Shown here piece after piece: positions 22,501 through 33,640 of a DNA stretch of 42,978 nucleotides. The stretch is from Aureobasidium sp. EXF-3400 (lineage: Eukaryota > Ascomycota > Dothideomycetes > Dothideales > Saccotheciaceae): the NCBI GenBank assembly GCA_024195585.1, contig SWBL01000392.1, positions 1 through 42,978 on the forward strand. The letters run 5' to 3'. Numbering within the stretch: position 1 is the first letter of the stretch; every line of letters begins with the position of its first letter. The translations under genes and the position numbers were made by a program. The notes beneath the pieces are model-generated. The model was not told the origin of the DNA and made no database searches. It worked only from the letters and a program-made list of their open reading frames with translations.

Positions 22501-22636
22501 AGGCAGACTCGATTGTCTCCGCCGTAAAATCAGGCAACAGAATGCGGCGAAACAGAACACCCCAACATCCACCACCAGGCCTATGGCAAGAGCATCTTCA
22601 TCGCCAGGCACAGCTATCGGCACATCGCCGAGATAG
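19598..22636 (+). CDS. ATG1: Autophagy-initiating serine/threonine kinase Atg1
   Basis: Three exons: 19598-19732, 19790-22430 and 22485-22636, giving 975 residues. Intron 1 (57 nt, GTGCGT...TAACAG) lies between the glycine loop IGKGSFATVY (31-40) and AAIKSV (Lys54). Further kinase motifs are HRDIKPQNLLL (Asp168), DFGFAR (Asp216), and the activation loop ETLCGSPLYMAPE with Thr231 at the autophosphorylation position. The middle is long, disordered and Ser/Pro/Gln-rich. EYVMVEKKAVEVNAFADEL holds a conserved Atg8-interacting motif (Y510-V513). The C-terminal tandem MIT region (about 646-975) binds Atg13. Intron 2 (22431-22484, 54 nt; GTAAGT, CTGAC, TAG) is in frame and stop-free; removal restores the family ending AVLSLIESTRGRL. 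Atg1 is activated with Atg13/Atg17 on TORC1 inhibition. Confidence 0.96.
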
Positions 22637-23642
22637 ATAACCACCTCCACTAAAGACAGGCTCTTTACACGCAAGCTATGAATCATGAGAAGGAGTATAT
22701 ATGGTGTCTCTTTTTTTTGTTTCCTTTCCTTTCTTTTACTTTTCCTGCCTGGTTCTCATGATTTCACACATATCCGGACGTCGCAACGCAAGAGAGCCCG
22801 GGTCGATGACGGCGCAACATTCAGGTAATTGTTTCACTCAGGGGATTTCTGCATCAGTTTCATCATGCTGGTTTTCATGGCGTATGGTCAGGAATGCAGG
22901 TCGGGAGCCCGCGGAGCAAGCAGTAATTCGGTGCCTTACACAACAATGGCACTCTTTCTTTGCTTGATAGGCATCAAGAGGAGAAGGATATGCGGGTCAA
23001 TGGAACGAGACGATTCGGGTTAGTATACTTTAGCAAAAAGACCTAAACACGAATTTGTTACAACATGTGAGAGGAAACTCGTTGATGAAGGTCGTGCTGT
23101 TGTGAAGGCTCAGGCGGCAGAGGTTGAGTGAAGTACGCGGCCAATGCTCGCATACAAATTGCGACGCGAGGTGTCTGGCTCGTGCCCTCAACCTTACGAT
23201 GAATCAGAGGGGAGATCAGTTGCGATAGGCGCAGTGTGAAGAAGACGTGGAAAGAACTCTGTGTGTTAGGTTTGGACAGAGCTAAAATTGGTGTTTGGTA
23301 TCTGCAAGCACGTTGACAGAAGAAGGGGAGGCAGAAGCAGGGTTCCTGCCAAGGGTAGAATACGGTGTTTCACCTTTAGAAGGCCTCCGTCGCTCGAGCC
23401 TCCACCAAGCTCAATCTCTTGCCGTCAATAATAATCTTGCTCGGTGGCCTGTCGCTTCCTCAGAAGGTCTCTTATCCTGTCCATCCCTCCGTCTCGCTGA
23501 TTTGAATCGCCAAAGACTGCACGCTTGGTGTGATCGTTTGTCAACACGACCGTTTCTGGGGAAAGGCCCTTGATTTACACCGACAGCGACACCCTCCTTT
23601 GTTTCATCCCGCTCGACTAGCTGTGGTCGGCACACGTCTACC
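22637..23642. other. Intergenic region between ATG1 and the RhoGAP gene
   Basis: Begins with a T/C-rich stretch (about 22706-22750) in the probable ATG1 3' UTR. From 23209 to 23642 there is no ATG on plus, consistent with the 5' leader of the downstream gene. No gene seen. Confidence 0.6.
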
Positions 23643-26620
23643 ATGACGAGTTTCGCGAATTCTTTTTGGTCGTCCGACCAGAGTTATGCAGGAGGTATGG
23701 TCGTCCCATTCCCTCGCATGCTCATGCTAACCCGACGTCAGGATTGGGAGTCCTCTTTGGCAAGCTCCAGCAGGGCGTGCAGGAGAATCAGCAGGTTCTG
23801 ACGATTGCGCGCATGCGAGCTGAAGCTGAAGATCTATACGGTCAACGCCTGGGTGATATCGATGCCGCTACTATGAAAACCGAGGGAGGATTCCAGAAAG
23901 ATGATGGTGCCAGTGTCAAGAAGGTGTGTCGCCGAATGCTCTGTTCGAACGTGTGCAGAACAGACGACTAACCCAAGCAGGCATTCGAGGGTATGCGCTC
24001 CGAGATGAGTGAGGCGGCCAAAAACCACCGCAAGATAGCATCGAACATCCGCGAGCTCGTCGTAAGCCCTTTCGCGCGCTGGTGCGACGCCCACGCTGCC
24101 CGAGTCCAAAACTCGCAGGATGACCTGCAAGCACGTATCAAAGCCCATGACCGACAAGCCGACAACGTTCGTACCTATCGCAGCCAGTACTACAACAAGT
24201 GCCGCCGCGTCGAAGATCTGGACGAAGAAGAGAAGCTGGCCTTCCAGGATCCCCAAAGTGAGGCTGCTCAAAGTCCTAAGCCTGCCTCGCAAATCCCAGT
24301 TGTCAAACTATCTGAACCTGAAGAGGAGGATGAGCCTGAGCCCATCGATATCGGTGATCAGACATACACCCCTGAACAAGTTAAGAAGATCCTCAACCAC
24401 ATGCTCGAGACCATTAAGCTGGGCGAGGCCAAGGTCCCCATTCTCGGCACATACCACAACGTCTCGACTGGAGCCGATATCACCGATTACATCCAGAAGC
24501 ACATGAACGGTACCAGTGTCAGTTATGCTGAGCGTATCGGCCAGGACATGGTTAGCCATGGCTTTCTTAGACTAATCGGCAATGTTGGAAACACCTTCGC
24601 AAACAGCAGCCGCATGAACTACCAGTGGCGCCCTAAGGTCTTCCAAATAACAGGTCTTCCCGAAAGACGAGGCATGGGCAGATCTGCTACTGTATCGTCA
24701 GTCAGCTCGATCCCGGATTCGCCTGTTGGTGCTGTTGGCGAACTCTTCTCTGGATGGAATCCTCTGAGCAATGCTCATCCAGGCGAAACCCCCGCGGCCA
24801 AGTTGCGCAGAGAAGCTCGCGAGGCTGACGAACGCTACAAAGCTGCTGTGAGAAAACTTGATGCTCTTCGTTGTAATCTCGAGGAAGCCATGGTTGATCA
24901 TCTCAAATTCATGGAGCGTTGCGAGCTCGACCGCCTAAAAGCCATCAAGAGCGTGATTCTGGATTTCTCTGGAGCCATCAGCAATGTCATTCCCAGCTTG
25001 CAGAGCACAGTCGACAACATGATGCTTTTCCAGGAAACTGTTCAACCGTTGGGCGACTTGCGCTACCTCTTGGAGAACTACAGGACTGGTCCATTCGTGC
25101 CCAAAGTTACCATCTACGAGAACTACTACAACAACGTTGACGAGCAAACTTTCGGCATTGACATCGAAGCCCGCGCTCGTGCTGACAGAAAGCGTGTCCC
25201 TCTGATCGTCACCACTTTGTTGACCTTCCTCGACAACCATTACCCTGAGCTTGAAGGTGATGAAGCCCGTCGCAGCATTTGGCTCGTGGACGTTCCCTTG
25301 GCTGCTACTCATCATCTGCGAAACATCCTCAACACTGGCAAAGACACGGTATCTCAAGACACTCTGGATCGCTACGAGATCCCGATCGTTGCATCGGTGT
25401 TAAAGCTCTATTTGCTTGAGCTTCCCGATTCTCTGGTTTCGGCTCATGTCTACGAGATCATCAAGACGATCTACACAAGCACCGCGCCTAACACTTCTGA
25501 AAGCGCACGCATCACTGTCATTCAGAGCACTCTCGGCCAACTCAGACTTGCAAACATTGCCACTTTGGATGCCATCACAACGCACTTCACACGTTTGATC
25601 GAGCTGACGTCGGCCGAAGAAGGATATATTTCAGCTCTTGCTACTACACTTGCACCCTGTATTCTTCGCCCCAAGCAAGGAAACACCCTCTCTCTGAACG
25701 AGAAATTCAACTACAGACTTGTGCGTGATCTGTTCGCTCACAAAGACACCATCTTTGGAGAGCTCAAGCGTCAGTCCTCATTGACACACACCAATTCTGG
25801 CGCCTCGAGACCTCGTGCTATTAGTACCGACGAGAGCAGACGTCGTGAGCACATGGAAGAGCGCCAACGAGCCATTATTGCTGCAGCTGAGACTCGTGGC
25901 CGTGCGTCCAGTCCCTTCAAGTCCACATTTGGTGGTCCTGTTGGATCTATGCACAAGAGAGAGCGCAGCTCAGGCGCCGAGACACGATTCCCTGTTACTC
26001 CCTCTGCCGCAAGCACTCCAACTGCTGACGCCCGTAATGTCAACCGTGGCAGTCTAGAGGTGCCTGGTTCTCCTATTCGCGCCCCTGTCCTGCTGCAGTC
26101 ACCACCCAAGGGCAATGGAAGAACTGATTCTCTCCCATCTTCCTCCGATTCAGCAGTATCAGGGGACGCAGTCGCTCCTGTAACCCGTCAACGTAGTGAC
26201 ACTACCAATTCCGTGATCATGACTCCTGGTGCTCAGACAGAAGCTCCTGATTATCTCGCGCATGCTCAAAGCCAGCAGCACGACGAAGAGGCTGGCAGTG
26301 ACGCGGACTCTATAGGTCCAGAACCGAGTTCAGGCATCAGCAACAATCGTCAGTCTGTCGAGGTTGAGAAGCGCAACTCTCTGAATCGATCGATGGGACG
26401 TGTTGCGCGTAAGGGTACTGCAAGCAGTCTATCTCGTCAGAGTCTGATTGGCAAGCGGGAGAGTGTCGGTAGCGTAGGCACTTCATCGTCTGGTGCCGCA
26501 GCTGCAGCCGCGCCCGCCGCCGAATTCGTTGACGGCCCTGTTGACGTTGCAGAGCGCGCAGAAGAGGCATTGACCCACCGCGGTGTCGAGCTCGTTGACA
26601 AACCTATGGATGATGACTAG
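23643..26620 (+). CDS. RGD2: F-BAR / DEP / RhoGAP protein (Rgd2-like)
   Basis: Three exons: 23643-23694, 23742-23923 and 23981-26620 (introns of 47 and 57 nt, both with CTAAC branch sites; phases 1 and 0), giving 957 residues. An F-BAR domain starts at the N-terminus (FANSFWSSDQSYAGG, LGVLFGKLQQGVQENQQ) and runs, with its coiled-coil arms split by an inserted DEP domain (about 232-305), to about residue 445. The RhoGAP domain spans about 469-677 (EIPIVASVLKLYLLELPDSL, LAPCILRP). The rest is disordered, with an Ala-rich run near the end. This is the order of yeast Rgd2, a GAP for Cdc42 and Rho5 that binds membrane through F-BAR, in polarity and wall-stress control. At the arginine-finger position (normally GIFR) the sequence reads SIWLV, with Leu513. 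Confidence 0.92.
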
Positions 26621-27039
26621 GAATGATCTCCAAGAACCTTGAAACGAACCGAAACGTGCACACGAGCGTTTTGCTGGGCCTCTTTTGTTGTCCCTGTTAG
26701 AAATTTTGTTTACTCTTTACTGATTTACCCTTGATGGTTTTGTCACTTTTCTCTTCTATTTTTCCACAGGATATCCACAGCGAGTTGTTTACACATCATA
26801 AGCACGCCTCCTCCTTGGCCAGTCAATTAGATTCGCTGTTCTCCCTCTTCATATGTGCCCTCTTTATGTATAAATAATAATTATGACGTAGCTAACGCGT
26901 GAAATTCGTGTTTGGAACCCACTCCATTGAGCTCTTAAACATCTGCAAGCAACACTAACCTTGTCCTACCTACATACCAACTTTGTCTCCGTTTTACTCC
27001 GGCACAGTCTCCAAGAAAGAACAGGCGCCAGCCCTTGTC
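26621..27039. other. Intergenic region between the RhoGAP and SET/MYND genes
   Basis: T-rich 3' UTR-like sequence, then an AT-rich segment with TATAAATA at 26869-26876, about 165 bp before the next start codon. That could serve as a core promoter of the SET/MYND gene or as 3'-end signal of the upstream gene. No gene seen. Confidence 0.5.
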
Positions 27040-28867
27040 ATGGCACCTTCCACATTAGAATGCAATGTCGAGGTTCGTCCATCGACAATCGCAGGCAATG
27101 GACTTTTCGCAACCAAGGACATACCAGCGGGTTCTACGATATTGCTCAAGACACGTCCTTTGATTACCGAATTGGATCTGGAGCGACTGCAGGACACTTG
27201 CCACAACTGTTTCATGTGGTCACAAAAAGCTGTTCGAGCATGTGCCATACACGCTACAGAAGCCGATCGCTTAGGTCGGTATCCTGATTGTTCTGGTTGT
27301 CAGACCGAGGGCGAAGTTATTGCTGTTAAAGCGTGCACGGGTTGTAAGAGGGTGAAATACTGTAGTAAGGTATGTGTCTGATTTCATTCCATGACTTCCT
27401 TCAAATCTACAGCACGGTTTGAGTACATTTCCTCAACGTGCTTGAAACAGCAGTAGAATTCAGCTCATACAAAATGCCCTTCATACAGGTTTGCCAGAAG
27501 CAGGCTTGGACCAGATGTCACAAGTTTGAATGTAAGATTATGAGAGCCTCGGATCTTCCGCCCTTGCCCTACTCTGTACGAGCGGCACTGCAATTGGCAT
27601 TCCTTATGAACAGTGATGCTGTATCTGAGGAAGAGAAGTCAGCTGTACACCATCTTGAAGCTCATGATCCATCTACACTCGAAAAGCCCCAGGACCTTAT
27701 GCAGTACGAGATGACTATAGCATCGGCAAGCGATCTCCTGGCGCGCGTAGATCCCGATCATCCTGAATTGTCCAGAATACCAAAATATGTCGGACAGGTA
27801 TGTTGTTGTTCTTGACTTTATGGAAGGTGAGATGCTGAACAGAACAGATCCTTCGAAACTCGTTGACATTGATTACGCCTACCCTGGACCCTATTGGTGT
27901 AGCGACAGACTCGATAGCATGCTCGGCGAACCACTCTTGTGAGCCGAATGCAAGTGTTCTGTTCGATGCAACCAGACTCATGATGCGCTCCTTGGCGCCT
28001 ATCAAGAAAGGCGAAGAAGTGTTCATATCTTATGTCGACAACACAGATCCGTTTTATCGTCGACAGGCTCTTTTAAGGCTTCGATACCGTTTTGAGTGCA
28101 AATGCTCCAAATGCCAACTCGGGATCAACGGAAAGGAAAATGCTTGGGCAAAGCCATTGTCAAACCTTGCTCCTAAATGGTCGATCCTCGCCAAAGTCAT
28201 GGACGAACACGAGAACTATTCAGCCGAGCCAGCAAATTATTTGGGTGAGAGCAGAGCAGAGATGGACATGGCGATCATCCAAGGCTCAGTATATCATGAA
28301 TACGAACCAATTCGCCAACAAAAGGACAACAAGCTCGCCATTGAAGCACTCGAGAATGTGATGCGGACCTGCAAGCAATCGGAATTGTGGCCTATAACCA
28401 GACAGCCATACGCGAACATACGGGTGGATATCGCTGCTCGCATGCTTGACGAAAACCGTGTCGCCCTTGCTCTGTTCCAAATGGCAAAGACGTACTTCCT
28501 CATCGATCCAATCTTGTATCCGCAAGACTTCCACCCCGTCAGAGTGGTCCACACTTGGAACCTAGCAAAGACGCTGGTACAGGCGTACTCTTCACCCAAC
28601 GATCCTAGCCAGACAGTCGATCCTGGTGTGGAACAGCTCTTCCAGAGAGGATTCGATTTCGTAGTTCCAGTGTGGAAACTCTTGAAGAAGCTTAGTGTGG
28701 ATGTCGTCAAGAGTCATGGAGCAGAGAGTCGCCTAACGTTCATGGTACATACTCTTACCGAACAAGTCAAGGATGGAGTTGGTCTGCAGAATTTGGTTCA
28801 GATTGAGCGCGATCCTTTGGGTATGTGGAGGGAGTTTGAGAAGTGGGCACATTATTTGGAGTACTAG
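27040..28867 (+). CDS. SET/MYND-domain (SMYD-type) protein lysine methyltransferase
   Basis: Three exons: 27040-27369, 27489-27797 and 27848-28867, giving 552 residues. Intron 1 is 119 nt, unusually long here, and splits the MYND finger (KYCSK to VCQKQAWTRCHKFEC); intron 2 is 50 nt. The first ATG in frame is 27040 (GTCATGGCA). A split SET domain begins at IAGNGLFATKDIPAGS (residues 17-32) and is interrupted by the MYND zinc finger (CTGCKRVKYC). It resumes after the helical linker with the SAM-binding NHSCEPN (about 241-247), GEEVFISY, and post-SET Cys cluster CKCSKC. A helical TPR-like C-terminal half follows. This is the SMYD architecture, which methylates lysines on histones or cytosolic proteins. 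The substrate cannot be told. All core SET motifs look intact. Confidence 0.9.
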
Positions 28868-29425
28868 GTGCTGCTTGTGGAAGGTGTAAGAGTGTGACAA
28901 CTGAACCTGCCGACATTGGACCTGAACATTTCTTAGCTTCGATAAATGGCAGGCACCATTTAAGAGTGAGTGCCGCTTCCATATTCGCCAAAGAGTATGA
29001 GGCGCATCGCTATAAAGATATGAGAATGTTTGAGAAAGATAGTGGTGGCGACCTTCTTCGGCTATTCTCAGCTTAATCTCTGGCCAGCAAACAATTGTGC
29101 TCACTCAATAGTTTGTCCATAGCTCTACGCAGTGATGGACAGACGATAGAGGCCACAGGCTCAATTTAGAAGTTGCGCCTTCCTCGCGCACTTTGGCAGC
29201 TCTTGCCATTCAACTCGTGTCAGCCTAGAAAAGCCTGCTTCACTCATCTTCGCGAGCTGAATTTCAGCTTGTCCCATCACCGTCCAAACTTTCTCATCCA
29301 TCAAAGTTGTCATCAACATCGCCGGCGCGCTTCACACTACCAACACGACGCCTCGCCATCACTCTGCCACACACGCTACCACCACTCCCATCACCGCCTT
29401 GCCATCCGTAGCTGGAATACTCACC
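28868..29425. other. Intergenic region between the SET/MYND and F-box-like genes
   Basis: Both neighbours are on plus. The last 200 bp are C-rich (CACC/CATC repeats) without ATG, fitting a leader. Short frames only; no gene seen. Confidence 0.55.
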
Positions 29426-30432
29426 ATGGTCAAGAAGAAGATCAAGGCCAAGCATAGAACGCTAACGAAGCGTAGAACCAATAAGGGACTTTCTTTGAGT
29501 AAGTCTTTGTGCCTGTCCCTTATTGCTGCATCCTTCTGACCTTCTCTTCAGCCGCTCAGGCATTACGACGTACCGTGAGCCGCAATCGACTTGACGATGA
29601 TGCGATAAGAAGATGGGCCATGAAACGTGCTGCCTCGAAAATCAAGACCACCCAACCACGGCCGCAGACTGTCTCGCTTCTCGACCTCCCTCTCGAACTG
29701 CTGTGGATGATCTTTGACCACGTCACTTTCAAAGAACGTCTCAAACGGCGCCGCTACACAATTCGGGTTGTACCTGAAGGCGCCTCGATTAACAATCTGG
29801 CCATCTCTCAACACCCTTTGTTGATGGTCTGCTCACCCCTTCGTTCAAGGCTGATCTCCTACTTCTATTCAATCTCTTCTTTCCATGTGGAGGTCCATAT
29901 GAGCTCGACGATCAGAAACAACCAAGCTATCCTGGACTTACGACAGCTGCAAGAAGATACCCTGCACGAGCGCAAATTGAGCTCTGTAAAATTGACCATC
30001 AATATTTATGAGCTGTCGAGAAAGTTCTTCGACTATTCAGTTCTCGTACAGATGGGCACAATGCTCTTTGAGGACTACCGAGCCCAGAGGCTCGTGTCCA
30101 AGTACGACGACAAGCTCATGCAGTTGCGTTGGCGGCTGAGGTGCAACGATCCAGAGTTTGACTGCCCGTGTCCGAGATATGTTTTCGAGCAGGATCTGAG
30201 AAGATTACTGGACAAGATACACAAATGGGCCGCGAAAACAGCAATCCACACAACGAAGAGTTCACAGGCCTTCAGCTCTAAACTGGAGAGATGGCTTAAG
30301 ACACAAGAAGGCACCGTCGATAAAACATACTACATCAGAAGAACGCTCAATGAATGTCTGAAGGCGACGAGTGTATACGATAGACGATTGGCCCTTGACT
30401 CCTGTTATGGGAATATATGTTTCTGTGGTTGA
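29426..30432 (+). CDS. Probable F-box protein with basic N-terminus
   Basis: Two exons: 29426-29498 and 29552-30432 (53-nt intron, GTAAGT donor, CTGAC branch, TTCAG acceptor, phase 1), giving 317 residues. The start is in a strong context (CACCATGGTC). Residues 1-22 are very basic (MVKKKIKAKHRTLTKRR), resembling a nuclear or nucleolar signal. An F-box-like helix pair lies at about 66-85 (LLDLPLELLWMIFDHV). The rest is a helical region without leucine-rich repeats or WD motifs that I can recognise, ending in a Cys-containing tail. F-box proteins link substrates to SCF ubiquitin ligases through Skp1. The F-box is short and no substrate domain is recognised, so this call is moderate; fungi carry many such fast-evolving proteins. 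Confidence 0.6.
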
Positions 30433-30927
30433 TGGAAATCGGACTGTATAAACAGCTGGTTTCCGCCTAGAGGTACCGCACAGGAGCTAGTATGACTTGT
30501 TCCGTGGAGAGAATTCGAAGCATGGTCGGAGGATGTGGTGTCATCACACTTAGCTTATTGATTGCTCTTCCATAGCTTTCGCTCACAACACTGACACTAT
30601 CTTTTCTTCCTATCACGAATGAGAAATTCTGGAACACTCAACACTTAATATAAAAGGTTTTCGATACGTCAATATAGAACTAAACAGATCTGCTGATATG
30701 ATGTCCTTCCTGGAGCACTTTTTGCTCTTCCAGGGTCAAAGAAGCATCAGAAGATCGATGCAGTATTGTCTCCGAACCATTCTTGAGTAGCATGATATGG
30801 AGAGACGCAAGATGAAGGTTGGAAAGTTAACCAAAGAACATGAGTCGTGGTTCGAAAGCTGCCGTGAATGGTGCCATCGCAATACAAGCAAAAGAGATGT
30901 CGTTTCGTTCGGATCAGAGACCATTTT
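30433..30927. other. Convergent intergenic region
   Basis: 3' flanks of the F-box-like gene (+) and the NADAR gene (-). AT-rich with poly(A)-signal-like stretches near 30649. No gene seen. Confidence 0.55.
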
Positions 30928-31818
30928 TCATCTACTGCCATTGACCATCGAGTCTTCGACTGCCTTCTTGGTAAACATTTCAAGCAGATCATCTTCAGTG
31001 GTTTGATCGTCTTCGTCGTGCTTGCCCTTGGTTTTGTGGAAGATGTGGTAGAGTCCTTCGTTGACATCTCTGCTCGTGTTGGTGCGGGCTTTCTTGGAAG
31101 GAGTCTTCTTAGGCTTGGAAGGTTCGTCAATTTCGTCGTCGGTTGTAAATTCGTGCTTGCGTTTTTTGTTCTTAGTCGAAGGATTAGGGTTGGCTGGAAG
31201 ACTTTCGAACGCCTCATCAGCCTCGTCGTCTGTAACCTCCTCGACGGATTCCTCGTCTTCCTCGTCTTCCTCGTCTTCGTCTTCTTCAGCCTCCCCTGCT
31301 CTGATCTTCTCTCTGACGTTCATCAAGGCTTTACCAAGCAGATTCTGACCCCATCTCTCGCGAGAGACTTTCTTCGCACCTGCCGCAGTATAACCAATAC
31401 CCCAAACCTTGTCACTAGCAGCAGCTTCAACAAGCAATCTATCTCCCGTATCCAGCAACACCTTCTTGAACTCCTCGTTCTGTTCAAACTTGAGCAAGTT
31501 CCCACGCTCCACGATACCAAACTTGACAGCATCCCAGATTGCATCGCTGAAGTTTTTGATCTTGCGGCCTAGTTTCTTTTGCTCTGCTGAAGCTGTTGTG
31601 GTGAGGATTTCAGCGGCGATTTCGGGACTGTTGAAGGTTTGGGCTTTGCTGTACATCATGTACTGTTCGGCGCAGTTGAACTCGACGTCGGGGTATTTGG
31701 GGTCAATGAAGGTGCATCTTCGCCATTGAGAGAAGATGCCGTAGGGCTTTTCGCGGGTGCTGGAGAAGTAGATTGGCTCTGAAGAGTCTTCGGCGAGCTG
31801 CTTTTGTTTGGGAGCCAT
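30928..31818 (-). CDS. NADAR-domain protein (YbiA-like, ADP-ribose/N-glycosidase family) with acidic, basic-patch tail
   Basis: Single exon, 296 residues. The NADAR fold covers about residues 15-175: PIYFSSTREKPYGIFSQW at the start, VEFNCAEQYMMYSKAQTF in the middle, then KFGIVERGNLLKFEQN, SDKVWGIGY and RWGQNLLGKALMNVRE at the end, matching the YbiA/DUF1768 pattern including the conserved Glu and Trp residues. Family members cleave N-glycosidic bonds in riboflavin intermediates, and some remove ADP-ribose from guanine in DNA; which reaction applies here is open. The tail (176-296) has a long Glu/Asp run encoded by a TCC-TCG/TCT repeat at about 31245-31290, then basic patches KNKKRKHE and KPKKTPSKKAR that look like nuclear localisation signals. 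It is divergent from the SF3a2 gene. Confidence 0.88.
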   Translation of the reverse strand: MAPKQKQLAEDSSEPIYFSSTREKPYGIFSQWRRCTFIDPKYPDVEFNCAEQYMMYSKAQTFNSPEIAAEILTTTASAEQKKLGRKIKNFSDAIWDAVKFGIVERGNLLKFEQNEEFKKVLLDTGDRLLVEAAASDKVWGIGYTAAGAKKVSRERWGQNLLGKALMNVREKIRAGEAEEDEDEEDEEDEESVEEVTDDEADEAFESLPANPNPSTKNKKRKHEFTTDDEIDEPSKPKKTPSKKARTNTSRDVNEGLYHIFHKTKGKHDEDDQTTEDDLLEMFTKKAVEDSMVNGSR

Positions 31819-32657
31819 GGTTGAGATGTAATCTGATAGATTGAGGTATGGTGTGATGTGTCAAGAGTTGATAATCGAAGATGTAAGGGCAAAGTAGCAG
31901 TTGAGAGGAGTGGAGGGTTATATAGCTCTAAAGCTTTGAAATATGAGTGAGAGATGGTATGGCAGTGAGAGATTGAAGCCTATATCTACTATCCTGGTGG
32001 AGGGAAGAGCAAGTGATAGGAGACGGCCAAGCGAACTTCCTCGTTCCAAACAAAGTTCTTGGGAAGGAACGTCTCGAGCTGGGTTGTGGTCTACGGATGA
32101 AAGGAAGGAGTGGCTGACAGCCATTTGTATACATACTACCTTTTCGTGGAATAGTACGGTGTCCGAGGAGAGACGTCACTTCGAACAACTCTCCGTTGGT
32201 TCACTTCTGATAATAAGATAGGTGTTGATTTTGGTACTTACCATGTTGAGACAGGTTGGATATTGCCTCACAGCACGCTCTCGAGTGCTCACATTATTAC
32301 ATAGAACAAAGAACACAGAGTGAACGAAGTATGTTGTTTGTTCTACATACGACGTAGACATAAAAGTACGAGAACTCATGGAAATGGTCAGGATCGGTAC
32401 GGGTTTAGGTCATCAGAGAAGCCTCAACTCCGTGAGATGGTATTGTGGCCCGTGCGTCAGTCCCGTTGATGTAGCTCGAGATTCATCCATCATTTTCGCA
32501 CTCAATAGACCATACATCGACCTTTCTGTAGCGTGCATCACTGGACTATACGCCAAACATATCGCTGGCCTGCCTCCATCTATCTGCTCCGTTTCATTTT
32601 CCGACAACGCGACATACCTAGCGCCACGCGCGCATCTTCACATCCAACCTACAAATC
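31819..32657. other. Divergent intergenic region between NADAR and SF3a2 genes
   Basis: 839 bp between divergent start codons, so both promoters lie here. Overlapping short frames on both strands; no gene or clear core element seen. Confidence 0.55.
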
Positions 32658-33411
32658 ATGGATTACCAAGTACGTCGCTATTTTCCTCCACCTCTCCAGT
32701 CCTCTACTGACTCTCCTTCAGAACCGCGCAGGCTCCAAGTTCGGAGGTGGTGGTGTAGCCTCCGCCAGCGCAACAAACGCCGACCGTCGTGAACGACTCC
32801 GCAAACTCGCCCTCGAAACCATCGATCTAGACAAAGATCCCTACATCTTCAAGAATCACGTCGGCAGTTTCGAATGTCGCCTGTGTTTGACCGTCCACCA
32901 AAACGACGGCTCCTATCTCGCACATACTCAGGGCCGCAAGCATCAGACCAATTTGGCTCGACGTGCTGCCAGAGAAGCACAACTGGGAAAAGACAGAGAT
33001 CAGAATTTGTCGGGCTTGTCGCAGGTCCAGGTCAAGAGAAATGTCGTCAAGATTGGAAGACCGGGGTACAAGATCACAAAGACTAGGGATCCGTTGACGA
33101 GGCAGTTGGGTTTGCTGTTCCAGTTGCAGTATCCTGAGATCTCGCAGGATGTTCAGCCTAGAGTCAGATTCATGTCTGCCTTTGAGCAAAAGGTTGAGGA
33201 GCCTGACAAGCAGTTCCAGTACTTGCTGGTTGCTGCTGAACCCTACGAGACGTGTGCTTTCAAGCTTCAGGCCCGCGAGATTGATCGCTCCGAAGGCAAG
33301 TACTGGACTTGGTTTGACGAAGACAACAAGGAGTTTTGGGTTCAAGTCACCTTCAAGACTGAGAGAGAGGAGAGATACAGCGGCGTGCCTGGTCTGGCCC
33401 CCAGACGCTGA
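32658..33411 (+). CDS. PRP11: Splicing factor 3a subunit 2 (SF3a66 / Prp11)
   Basis: Two exons. Exon 1 is only 12 nt (32658-32669, coding MDYQ), then a 52-nt intron (GTACGT, CTGAC, CAG), then exon 2 at 32722-33411, giving 233 residues. The joined start MDYQNRAGSKFGGGGVAS matches the family beginning. DRRERLRKLALETIDLDKDP is the conserved helix, followed by a matrin-type zinc finger (C56, C59, H72, H78; FECRLCLTVH...GRKH) and the compact C-terminal domain ending EERYSGVPGLAPRR. It lacks the proline-rich tail of animal SF3A2 and is near Prp11 in size. SF3a helps the U2 snRNP bind the branch site. The tiny first exon means unspliced frames give a false N-terminus. Convergent with RIM15, 229 bp apart. 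Confidence 0.96.
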
Positions 33412-33640
33412 ACCTTTTGCATTACGGTCACACATGATTTGTTAACATAGCGACGGAGTTTGGCGTCAAGATTGGAATCAAGAGGAAGAAATCACGCGTA
33501 AAGGGGGTATTACGACTGGCTGAGCTGAAAACATGTATCATGAGAAAGCAGAAAAAAGGAACAAGAAATGAAAAAATAAAAGAAACACGCCCTAAGCAAT
33601 AATGACATCGTGTTGTCCACCTTGTTGATCTTCTTAGCAA

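Noticed and set aside
26983..27039. Nineteen extra N-terminal codons for the SET/MYND protein
   Set aside because: The frame begins at TTG; the first ATG is 27040, and SET homology starts soon after.
30868..31572. 234-codon plus frame opposite the NADAR gene
   Set aside because: Shadow: the Phe/Val/Ser-rich translation arises from reading the acidic, Lys-rich tail backwards.
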